NCBI GenBank assembly: GCA_903902945.1
Contig: CAIUWU010000174.1
Span: forward strand, 1-29,587
Source: an uncultured Pseudomonadota bacterium
GTDB taxonomy: Bacteria; Pseudomonadota; Gammaproteobacteria; Methylococcales; Methylomonadaceae
Reading direction: 5' to 3'
Length of the DNA: 29,587 nt
A program made the position numbers and the translations under genes. Positions 17,541 to 25,102 of this stretch are shown here, piece by piece. The first letter of the stretch is position 1, and each line of letters begins with the position of its first letter. Under the pieces are notes generated by a model that made no database searches, had not been told where the DNA came from, and worked only from the letters and a program-made list of their open reading frames with translations.

Positions 17541-20500
17541 GCCTGATCCTGCACGACGATAAACGTGATCAGCTCAAAATCGTCCAGACCGGCTATGGTG
17601 TTGACCAGTGCCGTGGTACTGCCGCCGCTGAACAGACTATCAAGGTCTTTTTCTTCTTTGACATCAACCATCGAGCGAATGGCTTGATCAAGCAAGTTTG
17701 AGTAGGCTTGCATGTTGCGGCCGTCTTCGGTGGCTTGGTTGAACAACTGGCACACTGCACTTATGGGCTGATGCTGGCCTTTGCAGGCGGTGCGGACTAA
17801 ATCCAGCAGGCGTTTGACTTCGGTGTAATCGGTGATGATGCTGCCGTCCTGACCGATGTACACCAAGTAATAGGGATGCAGTCGGTTCTGTTGATTGACG
17901 TTGAGACCATGGTTGCGGTTACGCAAGGTGAAGATCACGCCAGGCGACAAGCCGATATTGGGGTTGGCAGGCACGACGGCATGCATGCCAGTCGGAATGT
18001 TGGCGAGGTCGCCGTTAGTTTTGACGTAGTTCAGCAAATCCATTCTGAAATCGTTTAAGCCAAGATCGGTTATCGATACGCCGGTTTTCAGGTCTTCCAT
18101 TTCGATGACTTCTTCTTGCAAGCGCCGCAATTGCTCTTTTCTGTAGGCGACATCATGCGATTGGGTTGCCAGTACGTTGTCGTCACCGGTGGCGGTAACG
18201 TCGGCGATCATCATGCGGTTTTCGACGCGCTCTTTAAGATTGATGTATTCGTCCAGGCTGATGTCAGGCCAATAATTGACCAATTGAATACAGCTATTTT
18301 GCGAGCCGATACGATCAACACGACCAAAGCGTTGAATGATGCGGACGGGGTTCCAGTGGATGTCGTAATTGATCAGGTAGTCGCAATCTTGCAGATTTTG
18401 GCCTTCGGAAATACAGTCAGTGCCGATCAAAATGTCTATCTCAGCCGGTTCCGTGGGCAGAATGGCGACCTTGTCTTTTGAGCGCGGTGAAAACAGCGTG
18501 AGCAAGGATTGGAAGTCGTAAGCCTTTTTTAGTGTGGATTTGGGGCTATCGCTGCCGGTGACTTTGCCAGTATGCAAGTGGTGGCTAGTTAATAAGCTGG
18601 CTGCCAGATGTTCATAGAGGTAATTTGCTGTGTCAGCGAAGGCAGTAAACACCAATATTTTTTTATTGCCCTGATTGATAGGGTTGCTGAGTTTTTGGTG
18701 AATTTGGTTTTTTAAGTGTTGCAGTTTGGCATCGTCTTCTGGTCCGACCTTTTGCATTTCGTCCAGCAAGGTATCGATAACAAACAGATCGGAGGTTAAG
18801 TCATGTTTCCATGATGGCAAATCCATGTCAGCCAAGTTGATCTGGACTTTGCTGCCGATACTGGCATCGTCAGGCATCGGAAAGTTTTCATCGTCTTCGT
18901 CGACATTTTCAAACGCAGCACTGGTATCAGCGAAGTTAGCTGCATGACCGGTTTTTTGAAATTGTTCGATTTTGTCCAGTGTTTTTAGATGATTAGCTTT
19001 AAGACTTTGCAAGGTCAAGCGGAAGGCTTCGACAGAACTTTCCAGGCGTTTAAGCAAGTTAGTCGTCATTAATGCCTGCAAGCTTTTCTCACGATCTGCT
19101 TGCCGCAGTTTGCCCTTGCCGCCACGAACTTGGGTGTCGTAAAGGTCTTCGTACTTGGCGAGACGGCTCGGCAGAATGTAGCTAACGGGCGCATAAACCG
19201 CCAGTTTCATCAACGACAGTTGGTTGAAAATCTCGTTAAACCCAATCACATCATTGCGGTGAGTCAATGGGCAATGAAACGATAGCGGCTTCAAACGCTC
19301 AGGGAATTTGCCAATGTCGGCGGTATCGTAGAAAGTCTCGATGTGTTTGCGTGAGCGAGCAATAGTGACGCTATCGAGCAATTCGAAGAAATCAAAATCC
19401 AAGACATTGAGGATTGCGGCAGCAGTGCGACGTTCTGGTGGTAGATTTGACCACATATTAAATGCGGCCTGAGCGCGGCTAAAGATGGTTTCTATATCTT
19501 TTTCGGTACGCAGTTTTTGACTGAGATTTTCCGATTCGCCTTCGTACGCTAAGGCCAATTGATTGCGCAAATCATTAAAGCGATTATTGACGGGTGTTGC
19601 TGAAAGCATCAGAACCTTGGTTTTAACCCCTTGCTTGATGACCGTATTCATCAGCTTTTGGTAGCGGGTTTCCTTGTCTTTGTATGCGTCGTTGTTACGG
19701 AAGTTATGCGATTCATCGATGACAACCAAATCATAATTCCCCCAATTGATCCGGTTCAGTGGAATACCATAGGATTCGCCGCTGGTACGCAGCAAGTCGG
19801 TGTGGCACAGCACGTCATAGTTGAACCGGTCTTTGACGAAAATATTGGTGGTGAGATTACGGTTGTAGGTCAGCCAGTTATCCGCCAGTTTTTTGGGGCA
19901 CATTACTAAAACCGAGCGGTTGCGCAGTTCGTAATATTTAATGACGGCCAAAGCAGTGAAGGTTTTACCGAGACCCACGCTGTCCGCAAGGATGCAACCA
20001 TTATAGGTTTCCAGCTTATTGATAATGCCAGTTGCCGCATCGCGTTGGAAGTTAAACAGTTTTTTCCAAATCAGGCTGTCTTGGTAACCGGTACGATCGT
20101 TGGGCAATACATCTTCATTCAAGTCTTCCAGGAAATCGTTGAATATGTTGTAGAGCATTAGGAAGTAGATGCGCTCTGGCGAGTTTTCTTGATAAACCGA
20201 GGCAATGTGGTCGCAGAGCCGCGCAGTTACATCTTCCAGCTTGTGGGGATCATTCCAGATTTGATCGAATAAATTCAGGAACACATGAGTATTGGTGGGT
20301 TCGTCGAATTTGTTGACGATATTGGATACCGCATCACCTTGCTGGTAGCCCAGATCGACAGCGGTAAAACCGTGTAACGGCATGTAAATAGCCGAATCAG
20401 CTTTGTTATCGACACAGGCAAATTGCTGCATCGGCGCGCCGGTATGGTTAGACCTGAAGGTGGCCTTACGTTTCATCCACTCCGCACATTCCTTTGCAAT

Positions 20501-20809
20501 GGCTTTTTGAGTCAGCTTATTTTTGAGCTGAATTTCGAATTCACTGCCGTAAAAATTCCGCTCACGACCTGCTTTGGGGATATGGAATTCGCGCTGCTCT
20601 TTTTTGATACGGTCGGTGACTTCGTGAGGGACAAAGGTAGGCGAGGTGAAAATGAACTCCAGCGACTCGATTTTTTCTAGCTCACGTTTCAGCGCTGCAA
20701 AGGCATAGATCGAGAAGCAAGATGCTGCAATCTTGAGCTTGGCATTAGGCTTGATCGTGCGTTTGATGTTCTCGCCCAGCAAGTGGTTGATGTTGTCGAT
20801 GATTTCCAT
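17537..20809 (-). CDS. SNF2/DEAD-type helicase with N-terminal PLD-like region
   Basis: 1090-residue SF2 ATPase, first gene of the operon. The N-terminal about 150 residues (KLKIAASCFSIYAFAALKRE, LEFIFTSPTF) resemble the phospholipase D-like domain that often precedes this helicase type, but I see no intact HKD catalytic motif. The helicase core shows Walker A ADSVGLGKTF (275-284), the DESH box (365-368), LSATPVNNR (402-410), and motif VI QRFGRVDRIGSQ (826-837) after a long acidic insert (about 635-665). Such proteins translocate on or remodel DNA. It is not a standard part of type III R-M, so it probably extends the system. ATG start; the ribosome-binding site is weak (AAGTGA). Confidence 0.9.
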   Translation of the reverse strand: MEIIDNINHLLGENIKRTIKPNAKLKIAASCFSIYAFAALKRELEKIESLEFIFTSPTFVPHEVTDRIKKEQREFHIPKAGRERNFYGSEFEIQLKNKLTQKAIAKECAEWMKRKATFRSNHTGAPMQQFACVDNKADSAIYMPLHGFTAVDLGYQQGDAVSNIVNKFDEPTNTHVFLNLFDQIWNDPHKLEDVTARLCDHIASVYQENSPERIYFLMLYNIFNDFLEDLNEDVLPNDRTGYQDSLIWKKLFNFQRDAATGIINKLETYNGCILADSVGLGKTFTALAVIKYYELRNRSVLVMCPKKLADNWLTYNRNLTTNIFVKDRFNYDVLCHTDLLRTSGESYGIPLNRINWGNYDLVVIDESHNFRNNDAYKDKETRYQKLMNTVIKQGVKTKVLMLSATPVNNRFNDLRNQLALAYEGESENLSQKLRTEKDIETIFSRAQAAFNMWSNLPPERRTAAAILNVLDFDFFELLDSVTIARSRKHIETFYDTADIGKFPERLKPLSFHCPLTHRNDVIGFNEIFNQLSLMKLAVYAPVSYILPSRLAKYEDLYDTQVRGGKGKLRQADREKSLQALMTTNLLKRLESSVEAFRLTLQSLKANHLKTLDKIEQFQKTGHAANFADTSAAFENVDEDDENFPMPDDASIGSKVQINLADMDLPSWKHDLTSDLFVIDTLLDEMQKVGPEDDAKLQHLKNQIHQKLSNPINQGNKKILVFTAFADTANYLYEHLAASLLTSHHLHTGKVTGSDSPKSTLKKAYDFQSLLTLFSPRSKDKVAILPTEPAEIDILIGTDCISEGQNLQDCDYLINYDIHWNPVRIIQRFGRVDRIGSQNSCIQLVNYWPDISLDEYINLKERVENRMMIADVTATGDDNVLATQSHDVAYRKEQLRRLQEEVIEMEDLKTGVSITDLGLNDFRMDLLNYVKTNGDLANIPTGMHAVVPANPNIGLSPGVIFTLRNRNHGLNVNQQNRLHPYYLVYIGQDGSIITDYTEVKRLLDLVRTACKGQHQPISAVCQLFNQATEDGRNMQAYSNLLDQAIRSMVDVKEEKDLDSLFSGGSTTALVNTIAGLDDFELITFIVVQDQA

Positions 20810-21111
20810 TCGATCACTTATTCATTTATCGATATTAAGTCAGTTCATAGGTGGACGAACTGTCCACAGAACGGGGCTTTATTGCACCAAGCGGCGGGTG
20901 CGGTATTCGCCGAATTCCTTGAGAGTTCATGCAGCTATGATCTGCGGCAAACTGCGCGAAAATTGCGAACTAAAAACGATGGTTTACCACTTCTAATCCG
21001 CATGGTGTCTAGCTTTCGCTGCGTACTAATTGCGCAGTTTAGGTGCGTACAGGCGGCGCTTTTTCTAATAGGAGGTTTTAAAGCGCGCTTACGAAACTTG
21101 AGCAACATCAC
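20810..21111. other. Intergenic region carrying the promoter of the helicase-R-M operon
   Basis: 302 bases between the tail of the acetyltransferase gene and the helicase start, both genes reading leftwards. It holds the perfect inverted repeat at 20851-20867 listed separately, and CTGCG (21022-21026) with CGCAG (21036-21040). Plus-strand open frames across it run into other genes and show no family features. The operon promoter must lie here, but I cannot fix a -10/-35 pair. Confidence 0.5.
20851..20867. promoter_or_regulatory. Candidate operator: perfect GTGGAC-N5-GTCCAC inverted repeat
   Basis: GTGGAC (20851-20856) and GTCCAC (20862-20867) are perfect inverted copies around GAACT, 42 nt upstream of the helicase ATG. 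Position and symmetry fit a dimeric repressor or controller site for the operon. The Fic protein has a winged-helix-like C-terminus and is one possible binder; that is speculation. Confidence 0.5.
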
Positions 21112-21597
21112 CTACATACCGATGGATGTTGCGTGCAGAAATAATAACAGCGGATTATCTGGCGAGGTCACAAATCCAAAACGCCGATAATAGCCAGCCG
21201 CTGGTTCATCAATGGCGTCGACAAACAAACCGATGCCGCCCGCCTCGACGTGAATTCGCTGAGTGCGGATCAAAGCATCAATCAGCAGTAATTCACCAAG
21301 TCCCTTATTTTGGAACGTCTGGTCGACGGCTAACCGACCCAGTCGTACACCAGGTATACGGCGAGGCAATTTCTTACTCCAAGCATCAGGGATATGGCGG
21401 TTTTCGAGTTCGGCTAGCGTCAGGGCGTAATAGCCGCAGATTTGAGTTGATTCAGCTTCGTCGATAGCAACGAAGGTTTTTGATAGCCCTTTCTCCTGAT
21501 GCTGGCGAGCAACCTTTAGCAACCAGTCATTCAGTTCTTCTCGGCCACAATCAAACCTTTGCCGATCATGGCCCCCAGTTAAAGGTATTATCTGCAT
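21112..21597 (-). CDS. GNAT acetyltransferase toxin of the TacT/AtaT type
   Basis: 161-residue GNAT-fold protein. Family features are FDCGREELNDWL near the N-terminus, GYYALTLAELE, IPGVRLGRLAVDQTFQNKGLGELLL (the acetyl-CoA pyrophosphate loop, with Q/RxxGxG as QNKGLG), and AAGYYRRFGF near the end. TacT/AtaT toxins acetylate the amino group of charged tRNAs and stop translation; that is established for the family. The gene overlaps the DUF1778 antitoxin gene by 32 nt. Full length, so probably active if expressed. Confidence 0.92.
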   Translation of the reverse strand: MQIIPLTGGHDRQRFDCGREELNDWLLKVARQHQEKGLSKTFVAIDEAESTQICGYYALTLAELENRHIPDAWSKKLPRRIPGVRLGRLAVDQTFQNKGLGELLLIDALIRTQRIHVEAGGIGLFVDAIDEPAAGYYRRFGFVTSPDNPLLLFLHATSIGM

Positions 21598-21877
21598 CGT
21601 TTTGCTTTGCGTCCTGGTAGTGTCTCATAGCGGCCTGTAATTTGGCGTTGGGTTGTGGTGGGTTTTCCATCAGATCAAGCAACCAACTCCAATCACGAGG
21701 AGACAAACGGATGACCTGCTCACGCTCGATGATGACCTGAGCTTCTTTTAAAGCCGACTGCACTAAAAACTGGTTGACCGTGGCACCGGTCAATTCGGCA
21801 GCGCGACACAACGTTTCGTAGACCTCATGCGGAACGCGCGCACCGATGCGGTCTTGCTTGGCTGTGACGGTTTCCAT
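21566..21877 (-). CDS. DUF1778 (TacA-type) ribbon-helix-helix antitoxin
   Basis: 103-residue protein. The N-terminal ribbon-helix-helix (DRIGARVPHEVYETLCRAAE, LTGATVNQFLVQSALKEA) is typical of DUF1778; the rest (SPRDWSWLLDLMENPP) matches the neutralising tail that wraps the GNAT toxin. It would bind its own promoter as a dimer and inhibit the acetyltransferase downstream. ATG start with AGGT about 8 nt upstream. An inverted repeat at 21925-21937 is the likely operator. Confidence 0.92.
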   Translation of the reverse strand: METVTAKQDRIGARVPHEVYETLCRAAELTGATVNQFLVQSALKEAQVIIEREQVIRLSPRDWSWLLDLMENPPQPNAKLQAAMRHYQDAKQNDADNTFNWGP

Positions 21878-21924
21878 GGTGTTTACCTGCGGTTAAATTG
21901 AATGTTCTGTCAGTCTATCACTGT

Positions 21925-21937
21925 CGCCAAAATGGCG
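21925..21937. promoter_or_regulatory. Candidate antitoxin operator CGCCA-AAA-TGGCG
   Basis: A perfect 5-bp inverted repeat (CGCCA 21925-21929, TGGCG 21933-21937), 47 nt upstream of the antitoxin ATG. The short symmetrical site fits RHH autorepression of toxin-antitoxin operons. No clear -10/-35 could be fixed around it. Confidence 0.4.
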
Positions 21938-22041
21938 CCACAAGAAGGTAGTTCGTCCATTGCAACTTATAGATATAGCGAGGTGTCAGTACTTTTCTGG
22001 ACACATGGCTAAGCTAAGCAGCTTTAAACTGGATTTCAAAG

Positions 22042-22160
22042 TTAACCGGTGTCACCCATCAGCTTTTTAGCTTCTTCTTCGTCAATGACGTTCCCCCATT
22101 CTATAGGCTTCGGCTGGCCGGCAAGCTTGTAGGGAACAAATTTACCCTTTGCCGGGTAAT
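22042..22160 (-). pseudogene. 3' fragment of an unknown gene abutting the IS remnant
   Basis: On the minus strand this frame reads as protein-like sequence of about 39 residues (GKFVPYKLAGQPKPIEWGN, then VIDEEEAKKLMGDTG) and ends in TAA. It has no start codon: an in-frame TAA lies right before it, inside the IS end. The amino-acid composition looks like a real C-terminus, so I read it as the tail of a gene cut by the IS insertion. The family is not recognised; the other part was not found in the window. Confidence 0.45.
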
Positions 22161-22982
22161 CCCCCCATTTTTAATCGACATTAAAAGTAGAGGTTAATGA
22201 GCCATTGCTAATTTCTGCTTTGGCGTAATTCCACCCAATGCCATATTGGGTCGTTCGTGATTGTAGGTCCACAGCCAATCACTGGCAAAATTTTGCACTT
22301 CATCAATACTATCGAACAGGTAATGCGATAACCAGTCATAACGAATTGTTCGATTGTAGCGTTCGATGTAGGCATTCTGCTGCGGCTTGCCCGGCTGGAT
22401 AAATTCGATAGCAATCCCTTTGCATTTGGCCCAGTTTTGTAACACCGCACTGTTGTATTCAGGCCCGTTATCACAACGAATTTTAGCGGGTCGACTACGC
22501 CATTCGATAATTTGATCTAACGATCTAACCACGCGCTCTGAGGGCAATGAAAAATCAATTTCAATACCTAGGCCCTCGCGATTATAGTCGTCCAACACAT
22601 TCAACAATCGGATTGAGCGGCCATTGGCCAACTGGTCATGCATAAAATCCATAGACCAGGTTTGGTTAATCGCTTCGGGTACAGCCAGTGTTTCGGGCTT
22701 TTCCCGAACTAAGCGTTTGCGGGGGTTAATGCGTAAATTTAATTCTAAAGCGCGGTAAATCCGATAAACCCGTTTGTGATTCCATTTGAATCCTTTGACA
22801 TTACGCAAGTATAGATAACACAGCCCAAATCCCCAGTTACGTTGGTTATGGGTTAAGCGTATTAACCAATCAGCGATCTCTTCGTTAGTCGCGGACAGCT
22901 TGGCGTTGTACCGGTAACAGGTTTCGCTGATGCCCAAAGCATGGCAAACCAGTCGAACATTCAGCTGTTTTTCACGAACCAC
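22150..22982 (-). mobile_element. IS3-family insertion sequence remnant (right part only)
   Basis: Contains the orfB transposase body and a probable right end about TGCCGGGTAATCCCCCC (from 22150), read on the plus strand. The left part with orfA and the left inverted repeat is absent. Transposase similarity ends near 22982, where the reading frame continues into unrelated sequence. No target-site duplication can be defined because only one end is present. The right boundary is approximate. Confidence 0.7.
22194..22982 (-). pseudogene. IS3-family OrfB transposase, 5'-truncated
   Basis: The reading frame stays open from 23180 (a TTG) to 22194, but transposase sequence begins only near residue 67 (VVREKQLNVRLVCHALGIS). 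Motifs: WSMDFMHDQL with the first catalytic Asp, RCDNGPEYNS with the second, and QPGKPQQNAYIERYNR with the catalytic Glu, the DDE(35)E-type rve core of IS3 family members. Normal production of OrfAB by frameshifting from orfA is impossible here since orfA is missing, so the element is probably immobile. The about 66 upstream codons are not transposase-like. Confidence 0.85.
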
Positions 22983-23219
22983 CTGCTGATGCGAAAAAAC
23001 CTTCCACTTGCACACTCGTGACTGTACGTAATGAACACTACTTGTTTTTCGAGTTGCACACCAAGTGCATTTAGTTGCACGATTAGCAAATTTTAATCCT
23101 TCCGGTTTGCAACGAACCAGCGCAGTTGGAGAACCACAAATTCGGGCGATAGTCTTCAACGGGTCAATATGCCCTGCCAATCCAACAGAGCGAATGCCCG
23201 CTATCGAATCAGCTCGCTT
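22983..23219. other. Spacer between the IS remnant and the DUF1993 gene
   Basis: No gene is recognised. The minus strand is open through most of it in frame with the transposase and encodes a Cys- and Arg-rich, non-family sequence. AGTTGCAC occurs twice (23052-23059 and 23073-23080), 21 nt apart. The stretch is probably the scar of a deletion that removed orfA. Confidence 0.4.
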
Positions 23220-23729
23220 TCACCCCACCTCGCCGAGATAATCCTTCTTACCGATTTCCAGCCCGTTATGCCGCAGAATGGCGTAGGTAGTAGTAACGTG
23301 AAAATAAATATTCGGTAAAACGAAGTCTGTCACGTACGACAAACCCGTGAAAGTCGATGTCCGATCATGTCGGGGTAACAGAATGCTGTTGTCTTCCGTA
23401 CCTTCGATTTGCTCAGTGGCAAACGAATTGATATGCGCCAGTGTTTTATCAATGCGCTCGATCAACTCGGGAAACGAATTTTCATTGTCTTCAAATTTCG
23501 GTGGCTCTTGTCCTGCTAGCCTGGAAACAGCACCCTTGGCAACGTCGCTAGCAATCTGCACCTGGCGTTTCAACGGATACATGTCGGGAAACAACCTGGC
23601 ATTGACCAAGACCGCCGGATCAATGTTTTTGGCTTCCGCATAGACAGCAGCCTTTTCCAAAATCTGTCGTAACTGCGTCAAGCTATGACCGATTGGCAAA
23701 ACGGTGATGGCATGCATGGATATTGACAT
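23220..23729 (-). CDS. DUF1993 family protein
   Basis: 169-residue soluble protein matching DUF1993: MHAITVLPIGHSLTQLRQIL at the start, ARLFPDMYPLKRQVQIASD, LAGQEPPKFEDNE, and FVLPNIYFHVTTTYAILRHNG followed by GKKDYLG at the end. The fold is a DinB-like four-helix bundle by family knowledge; its function is not established. The start at 23729 is supported by a perfect AGGAGG (23735-23742 region) 6 nt upstream. It follows the SRAP gene on the same strand after 144 nt, though its own strong ribosome-binding site suggests separate translation. Confidence 0.9.
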   Translation of the reverse strand: MSISMHAITVLPIGHSLTQLRQILEKAAVYAEAKNIDPAVLVNARLFPDMYPLKRQVQIASDVAKGAVSRLAGQEPPKFEDNENSFPELIERIDKTLAHINSFATEQIEGTEDNSILLPRHDRTSTFTGLSYVTDFVLPNIYFHVTTTYAILRHNGLEIGKKDYLGEVG

Positions 23730-23873
23730 TTAGAGCCTCCTGATCAAGTGAAACAGAGTAGCGCCCAGTTTAAGCCGCTTTGCAAAAACGCGCGATCAAT
23801 ATTGTCGACTCTAATTTGGCCAAAGTGATACGAATTTCCGTTGTCTACGGGTATATACGTCTGGCCGTTTGTC

Positions 23874-24530
23874 CTATGTGGGGGTAATACAGCGTTCGTC
23901 ATCATGGTGTGGATTGTTCACCCAATCACTAACGGGAGTTACTGTCATGTTGGCGTAATCAGGGTTGCCGAGTAAGGCATAGACAGCATCCACAGGAGCA
24001 GTTTTATTCAGCCAGTCTTGGTAATGGTTGGTCGGAATAATCACTGGCATGCGTTCATGTATTGGTTGCATCAAGGGGTTGGCTGATGTGGTAATGATGG
24101 TACAGGAATACAGGGTTTCAGTTTCATGTTGCCACTGCTCCCATAAGCCGGCGAAGGCAAACGGTTGGTGGTCTTCACGGTGAATGTGAAAAGCTTGTTT
24201 GCCATTCGCGTGTGCCCATTCGTAAAATCCATCTGCCGGAATTAGGCAGCGCCGATGTTTAAAAGCCGCGCGAAACGACGGCTTCTCGCGGATGGTTTCA
24301 AAGCGGGCATTGACCAAGTGTGCACTGTTTTTGCTGTCTTTTGACCAGGATGGCACCAGACCCCAAAACAGATTGACCGCTTTGCGCGAACCATCATCGA
24401 GTTCGACGATGTTTAATATCTTCCGATTGGGTGCGATGTTGTAGCTGGGCTGAAAGCGAATGTCTCTAAGCACCTGAAAATGCTCAGCCAGCGTTTCTGC
24501 GTCGGTAGTCAGGCTATAGCGGCCACACAT
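23874..24530 (-). CDS. yedK: SRAP domain protein (YedK/HMCES), abasic-site DNA-protein crosslinker
   Basis: 218 residues. SRAP proteins trap abasic sites in single-stranded DNA by forming a thiazolidine link through Cys2. The start is set at 24530 so that the protein begins MCGRYS and exposes Cys2 after Met removal; an upstream ATG at 24554 would bury it. The other active-site residues are visible: N74 in LVNARFET, E104 in PADGFYEW, and H158 in QPIHERMPV. The length is usual. It is divergent from umuD across an 87-nt gap with an SOS-like box, which suits co-regulation with lesion bypass. Confidence 0.95.
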   Translation of the reverse strand: MCGRYSLTTDAETLAEHFQVLRDIRFQPSYNIAPNRKILNIVELDDGSRKAVNLFWGLVPSWSKDSKNSAHLVNARFETIREKPSFRAAFKHRRCLIPADGFYEWAHANGKQAFHIHREDHQPFAFAGLWEQWQHETETLYSCTIITTSANPLMQPIHERMPVIIPTNHYQDWLNKTAPVDAVYALLGNPDYANMTVTPVSDWVNNPHHDDERCITPT

Positions 24531-24548
24531 ATCGAGCAATCTATAACA

Positions 24549-24563
24549 GAACAAATATAGAAC
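24549..24563. promoter_or_regulatory. Candidate LexA/SOS box of the GTTC-N7-GTTC type
   Basis: GAAC (24549-24552), seven bases, GAAC (24560-24563): on the minus strand GTTC-N7-GTTC, the consensus of alphaproteobacterial LexA. An overlapping inverted repeat CTATA (24541-24545) / TATAG (24556-24560) is also present. It lies 18 nt upstream of the SRAP ATG and 54 nt upstream of umuD, between two DNA-damage genes. No gammaproteobacterial CTGT-N8-ACAG site is seen in this gap. Confidence 0.55.
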
Positions 24564-24617
24564 AATTGCATTTTCGACGGTAGACTATGCAGCCCCAGAA
24601 GTTGCCATGGAGCGATC

Positions 24618-25102
24618 ATGTCGAATTTGCCGTTACAGTTCAAGTTGAAGCGTCGTGTGTTCGGTGAATTAGGGTTGGGGCATTCGGCGATTTTGACACC
24701 CAAATGGCTGCTGTCTGCCTTGCGCTTGCCGTTATTTGCCAGCAAAGTCTCGGCGGGCTTTCCCTCGCCGGCAGCGGATTACGTCGACAAAACCCTCGAC
24801 CTAAATGAGTTACTGATTCAAAAGCCAGCTGCGACTTTCTTCGTGCGTGCCCAAGGTGACTCGATGCTCGGTGCCGGCATCCACCCCAATGACATTCTGG
24901 TAGTGGATCGTTCGCTAGAACCCACTTCAGGCAAGATTGTGATCTGTGCCCTTAATGGCGACTGATGGTCAAACGCTTGGTGTATGAACACGCGCAGTGG
25001 AAGCTGCGCGCCGAAAATCCTGTCTATCCGGATTTTTTACTGCATGACGATTTGGAATTGGTAGTCTGGGGTGTGGTCACCAACGTCATTCATGCGGTGT
25101 GA
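24618..25102 (+). pseudogene. umuD: umuD-like SOS peptidase gene, split by a -1 frameshift
   Basis: LexA-fold S24 peptidase partner of UmuC. The first frame (24618-24965, 115 aa) holds the autocleavage site VSA-GFPSPAADY (A46-G47) and the nucleophile S82 in GDSMLGAG, then stops after ALNGD. The rest of the family sequence continues in the -1 frame from 24962 (LMVKRLVYEH), including the catalytic Lys and the end WGVVTNVIHAV. A one-base loss in an ancestral GGC-GAN-CTG explains it. There is no homopolymer at the site. The ATG start has GGAG 5 nt upstream. The N-terminus is about 20 residues longer than E. coli UmuD. The frameshift may be real, a sequencing error, or tolerated through restart. 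Confidence 0.88.
24965..25102 (+). CDS. Downstream fragment of split UmuD (possible restart product)
   Basis: 45-codon frame that begins with an ATG overlapping the first fragment's stop (TGATG, 24963-24967). It encodes MVKRLVYEHAQWKLRAE through the UmuD C-terminus, with the catalytic Lys at residue 3. Termination-reinitiation at TGATG could make this piece in the right ratio, but whether two chains would reassemble into a peptidase is unknown. Its end overlaps the umuC GTG (GTGA), as in intact umuDC operons. Confidence 0.5.
   Translation: MVKRLVYEHAQWKLRAENPVYPDFLLHDDLELVVWGVVTNVIHAV

Noticed and set aside
10686..20809. DISARM or BREX assignment for the helicase/methylase operon
   Set aside because: There is no DUF1998 (DrmB), no PglZ and no BrxC/BrxL-like gene. 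The Mod/Res pair with PD-(D/E)XK and beta-class motifs fits type III R-M better.
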